Origin: Chloroflexota bacterium
GTDB lineage: Bacteria; Chloroflexota; Anaerolineae; UBA4142
Length of the DNA stretch: 7,408 bases
Reading direction: 5' to 3'
Assembly: GCA_016199405.1 (NCBI GenBank)
Contig: JACQGS010000239.1
Location: 1 to 7,408, forward strand
The notes beneath the pieces were generated by a model. It was given only the letters and a program-made list of their open reading frames with translations, searched no databases and was not told the DNA's origin. The translations under genes were made by a program, and so were the position numbers. Shown here piece after piece: positions 1 to 6,963 of the stretch (the stretch's first letter is position 1; each line of letters opens with the position of its first letter).

Positions 1-1
1 A

Positions 2-60
2 ACGCGGAAAAATCAGATAATAAATTTATTCGATCCGTTCTTTCCGCGTGAATCCGCGTC
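2..60. repeat. Inverted/periodic repeat at window edge
   Basis: Positions 2-10 (ACGCGGAAA) are the exact reverse complement of 41-49 (TTTCCGCGT). The right arm continues as two copies of a TCCGCGT word at 43 and 53, ten bases apart. The element therefore looks like an imperfect inverted repeat with 10-bp-periodic arms, and its left arm is probably cut by the start of the window. No gene is visible here. The layout resembles the repeats at 357-425 and 1165-1234, although the words differ. Confidence 0.45.
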
Positions 61-225
61 CAAAAAATCTTGCTTTTTGTACAATCTTTTCATTGGATAG
101 GTACTAAAAATCCCAAGAGTTTTTTTACGCTCACGGGAAGGCATTGCGTCGGAGTACCAAAAAGCCCGCGCTGAACAAATTTTGCGAGCGGCAAGCCCAC
201 TATTTTCCGGCAGAATCTATCCAAG
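61..225. other. Non-coding stretch, no recognised gene
   Basis: Together with its flanking repeats this belongs to the 444 bases without a convincing gene ahead of the transaldolase. Short open frames of about 67 codons cross it, but none has a good ribosome binding site, a recognisable domain, or the codon usage of the neighbouring genes. An A/T-rich patch near 61-125 could hold a promoter, but I see no well-spaced -35/-10 pair. Confidence 0.5.
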
Positions 226-247
226 CGGACAGGTCAGCACCTGTCCG
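226..247 (+). terminator. Terminator-like hairpin
   Basis: A perfect 9-bp stem (CGGACAGGT at 226-234 with ACCTGTCCG at 239-247) closes the 4-base loop CAGC. One G-T and two A-T pairs can extend it outward, and it runs into TTTT before the sequence becomes mixed again. The stem is strong but the T-tract is short. It may be a weak intrinsic terminator for a gene upstream of the window, reading on the plus strand, or a dispersed palindromic repeat. Confidence 0.35.
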
Positions 248-356
248 TTTTGCGTTCTCTGCCGCGCAAGACCGGCAATGCGCGCGGCTAAATCTTGTCC
301 GATTGCCCCTATTGCCATGCGCAAAACGATTGTATTCTGGCAAATGAAGATTGATT

Positions 357-425
357 GGACACAGATACAAACTGATTCACGCTGATTCTATTTTTATCTG
401 TGTTTATCTGTGTTTATCAGTGTCC
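357..425. repeat. 10-bp-periodic repeat upstream of transaldolase
   Basis: TTTATCTGTG occurs at 393-402 and 403-412 and again with one change (TTTATCAGTG) at 413-422, giving three tandem 10-bp units. The outer ends are complementary: GGACAC at 357-362 pairs with GTGTCC at 420-425, and further imperfect pairing continues inward through GATA/TATC. The block ends nine bases before the transaldolase ribosome binding site, so it would lie in the 5' leader if transcription begins upstream. Similar phrases are, from memory, common dispersed intergenic repeats in environmental bacterial genomes. Confidence 0.6.
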
Positions 426-433
426 CATTTTCC

Positions 434-439
434 GAGGAG
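434..439 (+). promoter_or_regulatory. Ribosome binding site of transaldolase
   Basis: GAGGAG lies five bases before the ATG at 445. It fixes the start there rather than at the in-frame ATG at 400, which would add 15 residues encoded by the repeat block and unrelated to the family. Confidence 0.75.
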
Positions 440-444
440 TACCA

Positions 445-1149
445 ATGCAGATTTTTCTCGATACCGCGAACTTGGACGAAATCCGCGAGATCGCCGCGTG
501 GGGCATTCTCGCCGGCGTCACGACGAATCCCTCGTTGCTCGCGAAAGAAAAGGGCGCGGATTTTCGAGCGACGATTGAGGAAATCTGCCGGCTCGTCAAC
601 GGTCCGGTCAGCGCGGAAGTCATCTCGACCGACGTTGCCGGCATGCTCGATGAAGCGCGGCGCTATGCCGCGTGGCATCCGAACGTCGTCGTCAAAATTC
701 CGCTCATCCCCAACGGCATTAGCGCGGTCTCGACGCTCGCGCGCGAAGGGATCAAAACCAACGTCACGCTCTGCTTCAACGCGAATCAAGCGCTCTTTAC
801 CGCGCTCGCCGGCGCGACGTACGTCAGCCCCTTTGTCGGTCGCCTCGACGACATTTCCGAAGACGGAATGGCGCTCATCCGCGACATCGCGCAAATCTAT
901 CGTAACTATCCACAATTGAAAACGCAAGTCCTTGCCGCGTCCATCCGGCATCCGCGCCATCTGACCGACGCCGCGCTTGCCGGCGCGGATGTCGCGACAG
1001 TTCCGGCGGCCGTGTTGAAGCAAGCGATCAAGCATCCGCTCACCGACGCGGGGTTGGAGAAATTTTTGAGCGATTGGAAGAAACGTCAAGCCGAGAAGAG
1101 CGCAACCGCGATCCCGGTGGAATTGCCAGCCGCCGTCGCGCGCGCGTGA
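445..1149 (+). CDS. tal: Transaldolase, small TalC/FSA-like family
   Basis: A 234-residue protein of the short transaldolase / fructose-6-phosphate aldolase family, a cytosolic TIM barrel. The start [13 protein letters not shown] is typical, followed by GVTTNPSL (24-31). The Schiff-base lysine is K84 in [11 protein letters not shown], and TNVTLCFN (105-112) and SPFVGRLDD (128-136) line the active site. Residue E58 (SAEVIS) is Glu as in true transaldolases; E. coli FsaA has Gln59 there. This favours transaldolase, which interconverts sedoheptulose-7-P plus glyceraldehyde-3-P with erythrose-4-P plus fructose-6-P. Family members are usually about 215-220 residues, so there is a short extra Ala-rich C-terminal tail. 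It is the first gene of the CBB cluster, 99 bases ahead of rbcL. The family call is firm; transaldolase over aldolase is likely but rests on few residues. Confidence 0.93.
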   Translation: MQIFLDTANLDEIREIAAWGILAGVTTNPSLLAKEKGADFRATIEEICRLVNGPVSAEVISTDVAGMLDEARRYAAWHPNVVVKIPLIPNGISAVSTLAREGIKTNVTLCFNANQALFTALAGATYVSPFVGRLDDISEDGMALIRDIAQIYRNYPQLKTQVLAASIRHPRHLTDAALAGADVATVPAAVLKQAIKHPLTDAGLEKFLSDWKKRQAEKSATAIPVELPAAVARA

Positions 1150-1164
1150 TTCGAAGTTACTTTT

Positions 1165-1234
1165 CCCACGAAGATACACGAAGAAACACCAAGGTCTAGT
1201 TAGTCTTTTCGTGTTTCTTGGTGTCCTTCGTGGG
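1165..1234. repeat. Imperfect inverted repeat in rbcL leader
   Basis: The left arm 1165-1189 and the right arm 1211-1234 are near-complementary: 9 perfect pairs (CCCACGAAG / CTTCGTGGG), a small bulge, 4 pairs, one mismatch, then 9 pairs (AAGAAACAC / GTGTTTCTT), around a loop of about 21 bases. Within each arm a CACGAAG/CACCAAG word recurs every 10 bases. Transcribed, this is a long hairpin ending six bases before the rbcL ribosome binding site. I recall near-identical phrases as widespread intergenic repeats in Chloroflexota and other environmental genomes, so a mobile or dispersed origin is as likely as a regulatory one. Confidence 0.65.
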
Positions 1235-1239
1235 TGTCT

Positions 1240-1244
1240 GGAGG
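1240..1244 (+). promoter_or_regulatory. Ribosome binding site of rbcL
   Basis: GGAGG lies four bases before the ATG at 1249. It supports that start over the in-frame GTG at 1234, which lies inside the inverted repeat, and over the later ATG at 1267. Confidence 0.75.
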
Positions 1245-1248
1245 ACTC

Positions 1249-2637
1249 ATGCCGACAACTGCAACTATGCCATCCGCCCAAACCGCGATGCCCACTGCCG
1301 AACTCAGCGAAAAATATAAAGCCGGCGTGCGCCCGTACGCGGCGGACTATTACGTTCCCGATTACGTGCCGCTCGATACGGACTTGCTCTGCGCGTTTCG
1401 CATCGAGCCAAAAGCCGGCGTGGATATTATCGAAGCCGCCGCCGCCGTCGCGGCGGAATCGTCCACCGGCACTTGGACCGAAGTCTGGTCGAATCAACTG
1501 ACCGACATTGATTTCTACAAAGCCAAAGCGTACCGCATCGAGGGCGACATCGCGTACATCGCGTATCCGCTGGATTTGTTCGAAGAGAATAGCGTGGTCA
1601 ATATCATGTCCTCGATCGTCGGCAATGTGTTTGGCTTCAAAGCCGTCAAAGCGTTGCGCCTCGAAGATATGCGCATTCCGGTCGCGCTCGTCAAAACTTT
1701 TCCCGGACCCAACGTCGGCATCTACGATGAACGCGTCTGGTCGAACAAATGGAAACGTCCGTTGCTCGGCGGAACGGTCAAACCGAAACTCGGACTCTCG
1801 CCCAAAGCGTACTCGACGATCATTTACGAATGCCTCAGCGGCGGGCTCGACACGACCAAAGACGACGAGAACATGAATAGCCAGCCCTTCAGCCGTTGGC
1901 GCGATCGGTTTATGTACGCGCAGGATGCCGTCGCCAACGCGATGGCGGAGACGCACGAGTTCAAAGGGCATTGGCACAACGTCACCGCCGGCTCGACCGA
2001 AGAATGTTTGCGCCGCCTCGAATACGCGCACGCGTTGGGTTCTCGAATGTGCATGTTGGATTTTCTCACTGCTGGTTTTTCCGCGTCGGCGGATGTGTTC
2101 AAGCGCGCCGGCGAATTACGGATGATCGTGCATTGCCATCGCGCGATGCACGCGGTTTTCACGCGGCAAAAAAATCACGGCATTCACATGCGCGTCGTCG
2201 CGAAATGGCTGCGCGTGACCGGCGGCGATCATTTGCACACCGGCACCGTCGTCGGAAAATTGGAAGGGTCGTGGAACGAAACGCTCGGCATTATCGATCT
2301 TTTGCGCGAACGGAACGTGCGCGTCAATCCCGAGCACGGCATTTTCTTCGATCAGGATTTCGCGGGATTGAAAACCACCTGGCCCGTCGCGTCCGGCGGA
2401 ATTCACGTGCACCATATTCCGGAATTGTATCGAATTTATGGCAACGACGCGTTCTGGCTGTTTGGCGGCGGCACGCACGGACATCCGCGCGGCAGTCGCG
2501 CCGGGGCGCGCGCGAATCGCGTCGCGACCGAAGCCATTGCGTCTGGGCAAACGCTGGAGCACGCCGCGCTCAATTGCTCTGAACTGCGCGAGGCGCTGGA
2601 TCTATGGCGCGAGGTGCGCTTCGATGTGGAAGCGTGA
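1249..2637 (+). CDS. rbcL: Rubisco large subunit, form I-like, no small subunit
   Basis: A 462-residue ribulose-1,5-bisphosphate carboxylase/oxygenase large subunit, cytosolic. Catalytic residues (spinach numbers in brackets): E70 (60), N126 (123), K178 (175), K180 (177), carbamylated K204 (201) in the TKDDEN motif with metal ligands D206 and E207, H297 (294), R298 (295), H330 (327), loop-6 K337 (334) in GTVVGKLEG, S382 (379) and G406-G407 (403-404). All are present, so it should be a genuine carboxylase and not a form IV Rubisco-like protein. AAESSTGTW, GNVFGFKA, NSQPFSRWRDRF and GGDHLHTGTVVGKLEG are form I in character. Compared from memory with spinach, about 7 residues are missing near position 98 and about 12 near the C-terminus. 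No rbcS follows; prk begins 45 bases later. This fits form I', I'' or I-alpha from Chloroflexota; a small subunit encoded elsewhere cannot be excluded. Confidence 0.96.
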   Translation: MPTTATMPSAQTAMPTAELSEKYKAGVRPYAADYYVPDYVPLDTDLLCAFRIEPKAGVDIIEAAAAVAAESSTGTWTEVWSNQLTDIDFYKAKAYRIEGDIAYIAYPLDLFEENSVVNIMSSIVGNVFGFKAVKALRLEDMRIPVALVKTFPGPNVGIYDERVWSNKWKRPLLGGTVKPKLGLSPKAYSTIIYECLSGGLDTTKDDENMNSQPFSRWRDRFMYAQDAVANAMAETHEFKGHWHNVTAGSTEECLRRLEYAHALGSRMCMLDFLTAGFSASADVFKRAGELRMIVHCHRAMHAVFTRQKNHGIHMRVVAKWLRVTGGDHLHTGTVVGKLEGSWNETLGIIDLLRERNVRVNPEHGIFFDQDFAGLKTTWPVASGGIHVHHIPELYRIYGNDAFWLFGGGTHGHPRGSRAGARANRVATEAIASGQTLEHAALNCSELREALDLWREVRFDVEA

Positions 2638-2682
2638 GCGCAGAATGATTTTTCGTACCCGCAGTTTCTTCGGAGAGGTCTT

Positions 2683-3681
2683 ATGGCAAACCGACCGATT
2701 GTTTTAGGCATCGTAGGTGACAGCGCTTCCGGGAAAACGACGATCACGCAAGGGCTGACGAACATTCTGGGTCCGGAACGTGTCACGCGTATTTGCACCG
2801 ACGATTACCACAAGTACGACCGGACCGAGCGCGCGCGGCTGGGTATCACGCCGCTTCACCCCGACTGCAATTATCTGGACGTGATGGAACTGCACATGGA
2901 GCGAATGCATTATGGGCAGCCCATCCTCAAGCCGGTCTACGACCACAGTGACGGCACGCTCGCGCGCCCCGAGTACGTTCATCCGCGCGAGTTTGTCATC
3001 GTGGATGGCTTGCTCGGTTTTTCGACGCCGACCCTGCGCCAATTTCTCGACGTCAAAGTGTTTCTCGATCCACCGGAAGATTTACGCCAAGTCTGGAAGG
3101 TCAAGCGCGATACGACCAAGCGCGGCTATCTGCCGGAACAAGTGTTGGCGGAAATGGAAAAACGCGAACCCGATTCGCGTGAATTTATCCGACCGCAACG
3201 CGAATTTGCCGACATCGTTGTTCGCTTTCACCCACCAAGCGACGTGTCGCCGGAAGATGCCGGTCCCAATTTGAACGTGCATCTCGTTCTCCGTCCGACG
3301 CTTCCGCATCCCGATCTTTCCTATTTGATCGAGGATGCTGGCGACTCGCGCGCGGGCATTCGGCTTGAACTCGGACGCGATAACGGACGCCCGGCAGATT
3401 TTCTGGAAATTGCCGGCGACGTCACCGGCGAACACGCCGAGCGATTGGAAGACGCGATCTGGGAACATCTGCCCGATCTCCGCCCGGTGCGCGAGGATCA
3501 GTTTGGCGATTTTCAAGACCGGACGGAGACCCGGCATAGCCATGCGCTCGCGCTCACGCAGTTGTTGTTGACCTATCATTTGTTGCGCAAGTACAGCGAT
3601 CTCTCGCAGATTCCATTCGCGCCGCCCATCGCCGCGCTCAGCCGCCTGCGCTACGCCGAAACGCCAATGGCGACGCCGTAG
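2683..3681 (+). CDS. prk: Phosphoribulokinase
   Basis: A 332-residue kinase that phosphorylates ribulose-5-phosphate with ATP to ribulose-1,5-bisphosphate, the Rubisco substrate. It shows a P-loop GDSASGKT (12-19), the TDDYHKYDR motif (39-47) with the putative catalytic Asp at 40/41, VIVDGL (106-111) as the Walker B-like strand, [11 protein letters not shown] (139-149), and a conserved C-terminal stretch around [15 protein letters not shown]. Length and motifs match the cyanobacterial/plant-type (class II) enzyme rather than the shorter proteobacterial CbbP. Only two cysteines are present: C38, equivalent to spinach C55, and C62. The P-loop cysteine of the thioredoxin-regulated enzymes (C16 in spinach) is replaced by S16. 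The start at 2683 has GGAGAGG four bases upstream. It sits 45 bases after rbcL, which suggests co-transcription. Confidence 0.95.
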   Translation: MANRPIVLGIVGDSASGKTTITQGLTNILGPERVTRICTDDYHKYDRTERARLGITPLHPDCNYLDVMELHMERMHYGQPILKPVYDHSDGTLARPEYVHPREFVIVDGLLGFSTPTLRQFLDVKVFLDPPEDLRQVWKVKRDTTKRGYLPEQVLAEMEKREPDSREFIRPQREFADIVVRFHPPSDVSPEDAGPNLNVHLVLRPTLPHPDLSYLIEDAGDSRAGIRLELGRDNGRPADFLEIAGDVTGEHAERLEDAIWEHLPDLRPVREDQFGDFQDRTETRHSHALALTQLLLTYHLLRKYSDLSQIPFAPPIAALSRLRYAETPMATP

Positions 3682-3708
3682 GGTTCGTAAAAGAATAACT
3701 TCTCGAAT

Positions 3709-3770
3709 GGGTAGCAGGACAAGCCGCGCTGTCCGTCTGGGAAACGCCCAGCGCGGCTGGGCTGCCACCC
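3709..3770 (+). promoter_or_regulatory. Strong hairpin in transketolase leader
   Basis: The 115-base prk-tkt spacer contains a long stem. The outer arms 3709-3717 and 3762-3770 pair over 9 positions with one mismatch, and the inner arms 3722-3731 (AGCCGCGCTG) and 3749-3758 (CAGCGCGGCT) pair perfectly over 10. The same bases can instead form two small hairpins: GGACA/TGTCC (3717-3721 with 3730-3734) and GCCCAG/CTGGGC (3746-3751 with 3757-3762), whose loops are complementary. A T-rich tract (3773-3784) follows directly, then the ribosome binding site. It could be an attenuator, an mRNA processing or stability element, or a dispersed palindromic repeat. No known riboswitch class is recognised. 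Confidence 0.5.
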
Positions 3771-3785
3771 GGTTGATTTATTTTC

Positions 3786-3792
3786 AGGAGAG
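3786..3792 (+). promoter_or_regulatory. Ribosome binding site of transketolase
   Basis: AGGAGAG ends four bases before the ATG at 3797. It supports that start over the in-frame ATG at 3707, whose 30 extra codons would run through the hairpin. Confidence 0.75.
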
Positions 3793-3796
3793 AAGA

Positions 3797-5890
3797 ATGC
3801 CTCTAACTCTCACCCCCGACAAAATCGAAACTGCGCGCGCGGTAGAAGCATTCGACGGCGTTGACGAAAATTCGGTCAACACGATTCGCGCGCTCGCGAT
3901 GGACGCGGTGCAGCGCGCGAACTCCGGACATCCGGGTTTGCCGATGGGGATGGCAGATGCCGCGTACGTTTTATGGACGCGCGTGCTCAAACATAATCCG
4001 CGTAACCCGGCGTGGTTCAATCGCGATCGATTTGTTTTGTCGGCGGGGCACGGCTCGATGCTGTTGTATTCGCTTTTGCATCTCAGCGGTTATGATTTGT
4101 CGCTCGATGAACTCAAACGCTTTCGCCAACTCGGCAGCAAAACGCCGGGGCATCCCGAAGTCGGTCTCACCGCCGGCGTTGAAACGACGACGGGGCCGCT
4201 CGGTCAAGGTTTGTCGAACGCAGTCGGTATGGCAATCGCGGAAAAATTTCTCGCGACGCGTTTCAATCGTCCGTTGTTCGAGATTGTGGATCATTTTACG
4301 TACGCGCTCGTGAGCGACGGCGATTTGATGGAGGGCATTTCGCACGAAGCCGCGTCGCTCGCCGGGCATTTGGGTCTCGGTAAATTAATTTGGCTTTACG
4401 ATTCGAACGGCATTTCGATTGACGGACCCACGTCGCTCGCGTACAGCGAAGACACCGCCGCGCGCTTTGGCGCGTACGGCTGGCATGTGCAAAGCGCAGA
4501 TGGACATGATAAGCCCGCAATGCTGACCGCGCTCGAAAACGCGCGCGCAGACGCTAACGCGGCACGCCCTTCAATTATCATCGCTCGCACGCATATCGGC
4601 TACGGCAGTCCAAAAAAACAGGACACGAACAAAGCGCACGGCGAGCCGCTCGGCGAAGACGAAGTACGCGCCGCGAAAATCAATTTGAAACTAGACCCCG
4701 ACGCGCAATTCGCCGTGCCGAAGACGGTGCGCGCGCGTTTCGCGCTCTCCGCCGATAAAGGCGCGCAAGCGGAAGCCGCGTGGCGCGCGTTGTTCGATGA
4801 ATACGCGCGCGCCTTTCCAGACCTCGCACGCGAATTTTCTGATGCCATCGCCGGTCGCATCGCGAACAATTGGAGTGTGCCAACATTTCCGCTTGATAAA
4901 CCGCTCGCGACGCGCGCGGCGTCCGGCGCGGCGCTGAACGCGCTCGCGGAAAAAATTCCGACACTGCTCGGCGGCTCGGCGGATTTAACGCCGTCGAACA
5001 ATACGCAAACAAAAAATTCACAGCCGATCACGCGCGCGAATTTTTCCGGACGCTATATTCATTTTGGCGTGCGCGAGCACGCGATGGGCGCGTTGCTGAA
5101 TGGGATGGCATTGCACGGCGGCGTCGTGCCGTACGGCGGCACGTTCCTCATTTTCAGCGACTATATGCGCCCGGCAATTCGCCTCGCCGCGCTGATGCAT
5201 CAACGCGTCGTTTTTGTTTTCACGCACGATTCGATTGGTCTCGGCGAAGACGGTCCCACGCATCAACCGATCGAGCATCTCACCGCGTTGCGCGCGATTC
5301 CCAACCTCGTCGTCATTCGCCCCGCGGATGCGACCGAAACGCCGGAAGCGTGGCGCGTCGCGCTCGCGCGCCAAAACGGACCGACCGCGCTCGTGTTGAC
5401 GCGGCAAGCATTGCCAGTGCTCGACCGTTCGCAGTTCGCGCGGGCAGAAAATCTGGCGCGCGGCGGATATGTGCTTTCGGATTTTGCGATCTCGCCGGTC
5501 TATTTTGTGCGAGTGGTTTTGATCGCCACCGGCTCGGAAGTTCACCTTGCGCTGGAAGCGCAAAAGGCGTTGGCGAAACTCGATATTGCCGCGTGCGTCG
5601 TGAACATGCCGTCGTGGGAACTGTTCGATCAGCAATCGCCGGAATATCGCGAGAGCGTGTTGCCGGAGTCGATTCACGCGCGGGTCGCGATCGAAGCCGG
5701 TTCAAAATTGGCGTGGTCACGCTATGTCGGCGAGCACGGCGCGGTGGTGGGGCTGGACTCGTTTGGCGCGTCCGCGCCGTACCAAGAGGCGTACCAGTTC
5801 TTTGGCATTACCGTTGACGCGATTGTTCAAGCCGCGTTACGGATCTGTGAGCCAATCAATGATGTGGAGGCGTTGTGGCATTCCGCGTAG
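3797..5890 (+). CDS. tkt: Transketolase
   Basis: A 697-residue thiamine-diphosphate enzyme that moves two-carbon units between sugar phosphates in the regenerative phase of the CBB cycle and in the pentose phosphate pathway. The N-terminal half carries SGHPG (H45), AGHGSMLLY (H85), GPLGQG (133-138), the ThDP/metal motif SDGDLMEG (173-180) with N204, and KAHGEPLG (H282). The pyrimidine-binding domain carries the catalytic Glu E427 in GVREHAMG, the aromatic pocket TFLIFSDY (449-456), and GEDGPTHQP (H489). The C-terminal domain has IATGSEV (576-582) and ends near residue 697. The length is slightly above the usual 660-670. Residues 560-573, before IATGSEV, are longer and more hydrophobic than I expect. 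The stop overlaps the start of gap by 16 bases, which suggests translational coupling. Confidence 0.97.
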   Translation: MPLTLTPDKIETARAVEAFDGVDENSVNTIRALAMDAVQRANSGHPGLPMGMADAAYVLWTRVLKHNPRNPAWFNRDRFVLSAGHGSMLLYSLLHLSGYDLSLDELKRFRQLGSKTPGHPEVGLTAGVETTTGPLGQGLSNAVGMAIAEKFLATRFNRPLFEIVDHFTYALVSDGDLMEGISHEAASLAGHLGLGKLIWLYDSNGISIDGPTSLAYSEDTAARFGAYGWHVQSADGHDKPAMLTALENARADANAARPSIIIARTHIGYGSPKKQDTNKAHGEPLGEDEVRAAKINLKLDPDAQFAVPKTVRARFALSADKGAQAEAAWRALFDEYARAFPDLAREFSDAIAGRIANNWSVPTFPLDKPLATRAASGAALNALAEKIPTLLGGSADLTPSNNTQTKNSQPITRANFSGRYIHFGVREHAMGALLNGMALHGGVVPYGGTFLIFSDYMRPAIRLAALMHQRVVFVFTHDSIGLGEDGPTHQPIEHLTALRAIPNLVVIRPADATETPEAWRVALARQNGPTALVLTRQALPVLDRSQFARAENLARGGYVLSDFAISPVYFVRVVLIATGSEVHLALEAQKALAKLDIAACVVNMPSWELFDQQSPEYRESVLPESIHARVAIEAGSKLAWSRYVGEHGAVVGLDSFGASAPYQEAYQFFGITVDAIVQAALRICEPINDVEALWHSA
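5866..5870 (+). promoter_or_regulatory. Ribosome binding site fixing the gap GTG start
   Basis: GGAGG inside the end of tkt lies four bases before the GTG at 5875. The GTG is followed at once by the conserved GAPDH N-terminus ([13 protein letters not shown]), so the non-ATG start is well supported. Confidence 0.8.
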
Positions 5891-6963
5891 GCATAAATGG
5901 TTTTGGTCGCATCGGGCGCTTGGCGCTGCGCTTTTTGCGCGAGCACGCGCCGGCGGTGGAGGTGGTCGCGATCAACGATCGCGGCGCGCTCGACATCAAC
6001 GCGTATTTGCTTCAGCACGACTCGAACTATGGCGCGTTTCCCGCGCGCATCGAAACGCGCGGCGCCGATCTCGTTGTGAACGACGAGGCGATTCGCTTTT
6101 TCTCCAACACGCAACCCGGCGAAATTCCGTGGCGCGAGTACGGCGTGGACTTGGTCGTCGAATCCACCGGCGCGTTTGCCGATGCGCGCAAAGCCGCCGG
6201 GCATCTCGATGCTGGGGCGGCGCGCGTGCTCGTCACGGCGCCGTGCAAGAACGCCGACGTGACGATCATCGCGGGCGTGAATGATCTGAACTTGCGCGCG
6301 GAGCATCGCATTATTTCGGCGGCATCGTGCACGACGAATTGCCTCGCGCCGGTCGCCAAGGTTTTGAATGACGCCTTCGGCATCGAGCATGGAATGATGG
6401 CGACGATTCACGCGTACACCAACGACCAGCGCATTCTCGACAAATCGCACAGCGACCCGCGTCGTTCGCGCGCCGCCGCGGCAAATATTATTCCGACGAC
6501 GACCGGCGCGTCGAAAACGCTCGGGCTCGTGATTCCGGAACTCGCCGGCAAAATCGGCGGGCTGTCTTATCGCGTGCCGACGCTGACGGTCTCGGTGATT
6601 GATTTGACGGTCGCGTTGCGAAAGTCGGTCTCCGCGCGCGACGTGAATCGCGCGTTTGAGCAAGCCGTGAGCGATGGGTTGCGCGGGATCGTGGAATTGT
6701 GCGCGATGCCGCTCGTCTCCACCGATTTCAAAGGCAACGCGCATTCGGCGATTGTAGACGGATTATTGACGCAGGTGTTGGAAAGCGAGGGCTTGACACG
6801 CGTGGTGGCGTGGTATGATAATGAATGGGGATACGCCACCCGCGTAGCGGACCTGGTGCGGTTGCTCGCGGACGGGACACGCGCGTGGAAGGCAAACAAT
6901 GCGGTTTTGCCGGGGAGGGAGACGCCACGCGCAGAAAATTTGCTGGAGGTTCGGTATGGATAA
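5875..6963 (+). CDS. gap: Glyceraldehyde-3-phosphate dehydrogenase
   Basis: A 362-residue phosphorylating GAPDH; in this context it would reduce 1,3-bisphosphoglycerate to glyceraldehyde-3-phosphate. It has the Rossmann start [11 protein letters not shown] (5-15), AINDRG (32-37), the active-site SAASCTTNC with nucleophile C152, base H179 in [17 protein letters not shown] (207-215) and [12 protein letters not shown] (313-324). Cofactor signals are mixed. D35 is typical of NAD enzymes, while LDKSH (188-192) has Ser where NAD enzymes have Pro (LDLPH), as in the NADP-using Calvin-cycle Gap2/GapA type (LDASH). Dual NAD(P) use is plausible. The C-terminus runs about 28 residues past the usual end, has no Cys pair, and carries the ribosome binding site of the next gene. 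The start is GTG, overlapping tkt by 16 bases. Confidence 0.96.
   Translation: MAFRVGINGFGRIGRLALRFLREHAPAVEVVAINDRGALDINAYLLQHDSNYGAFPARIETRGADLVVNDEAIRFFSNTQPGEIPWREYGVDLVVESTGAFADARKAAGHLDAGAARVLVTAPCKNADVTIIAGVNDLNLRAEHRIISAASCTTNCLAPVAKVLNDAFGIEHGMMATIHAYTNDQRILDKSHSDPRRSRAAAANIIPTTTGASKTLGLVIPELAGKIGGLSYRVPTLTVSVIDLTVALRKSVSARDVNRAFEQAVSDGLRGIVELCAMPLVSTDFKGNAHSAIVDGLLTQVLESEGLTRVVAWYDNEWGYATRVADLVRLLADGTRAWKANNAVLPGRETPRAENLLEVRYG
6945..6949 (+). promoter_or_regulatory. Ribosome binding site of CBS-domain gene
   Basis: GGAGG within the last codons of gap lies six bases before the ATG at 6956. It supports that start over the in-frame ATG at 6899, which lies deep inside gap. Confidence 0.7.

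Noticed and set aside
77..107. Possible promoter: TTGTAC with TACTAA downstream
   Set aside because: The spacing is 19 bases and the -10 match is poor; such matches are expected by chance in an A/T-rich patch.
144..385. Short overlapping open frames upstream of transaldolase; one reads CPFCVLC, and another frame reads CPYCHAQNDC at 304-333, hinting at a broken zinc-ribbon gene
   Set aside because: The two cysteine clusters are in different frames, with a stop (289-291) before the second. There is no ribosome binding site and the hairpin at 226-247 lies inside. A decayed zinc-ribbon remnant is possible but too weak to annotate.
393..422. Three tandem 10-bp units considered as a CRISPR-like array
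   Set aside because: The units are contiguous, with no spacers, and far too short.
394..2031. A 545-codon open frame on the minus strand covering tal and the first part of rbcL
   Set aside because: It lies antisense to two clearly recognisable enzymes and crosses the intergenic repeat. It has no recognisable domain and its composition is that of a shadow frame of GC-rich codons.
2638..2682. Possible site for a small rbcS-like gene between rbcL and prk
   Set aside because: The gap is only 45 bases and contains just the prk ribosome binding site.
5827..6744. A 305-codon minus-strand open frame antisense to gap
   Set aside because: It is an Arg/His-rich shadow of the GAPDH gene with no domain.
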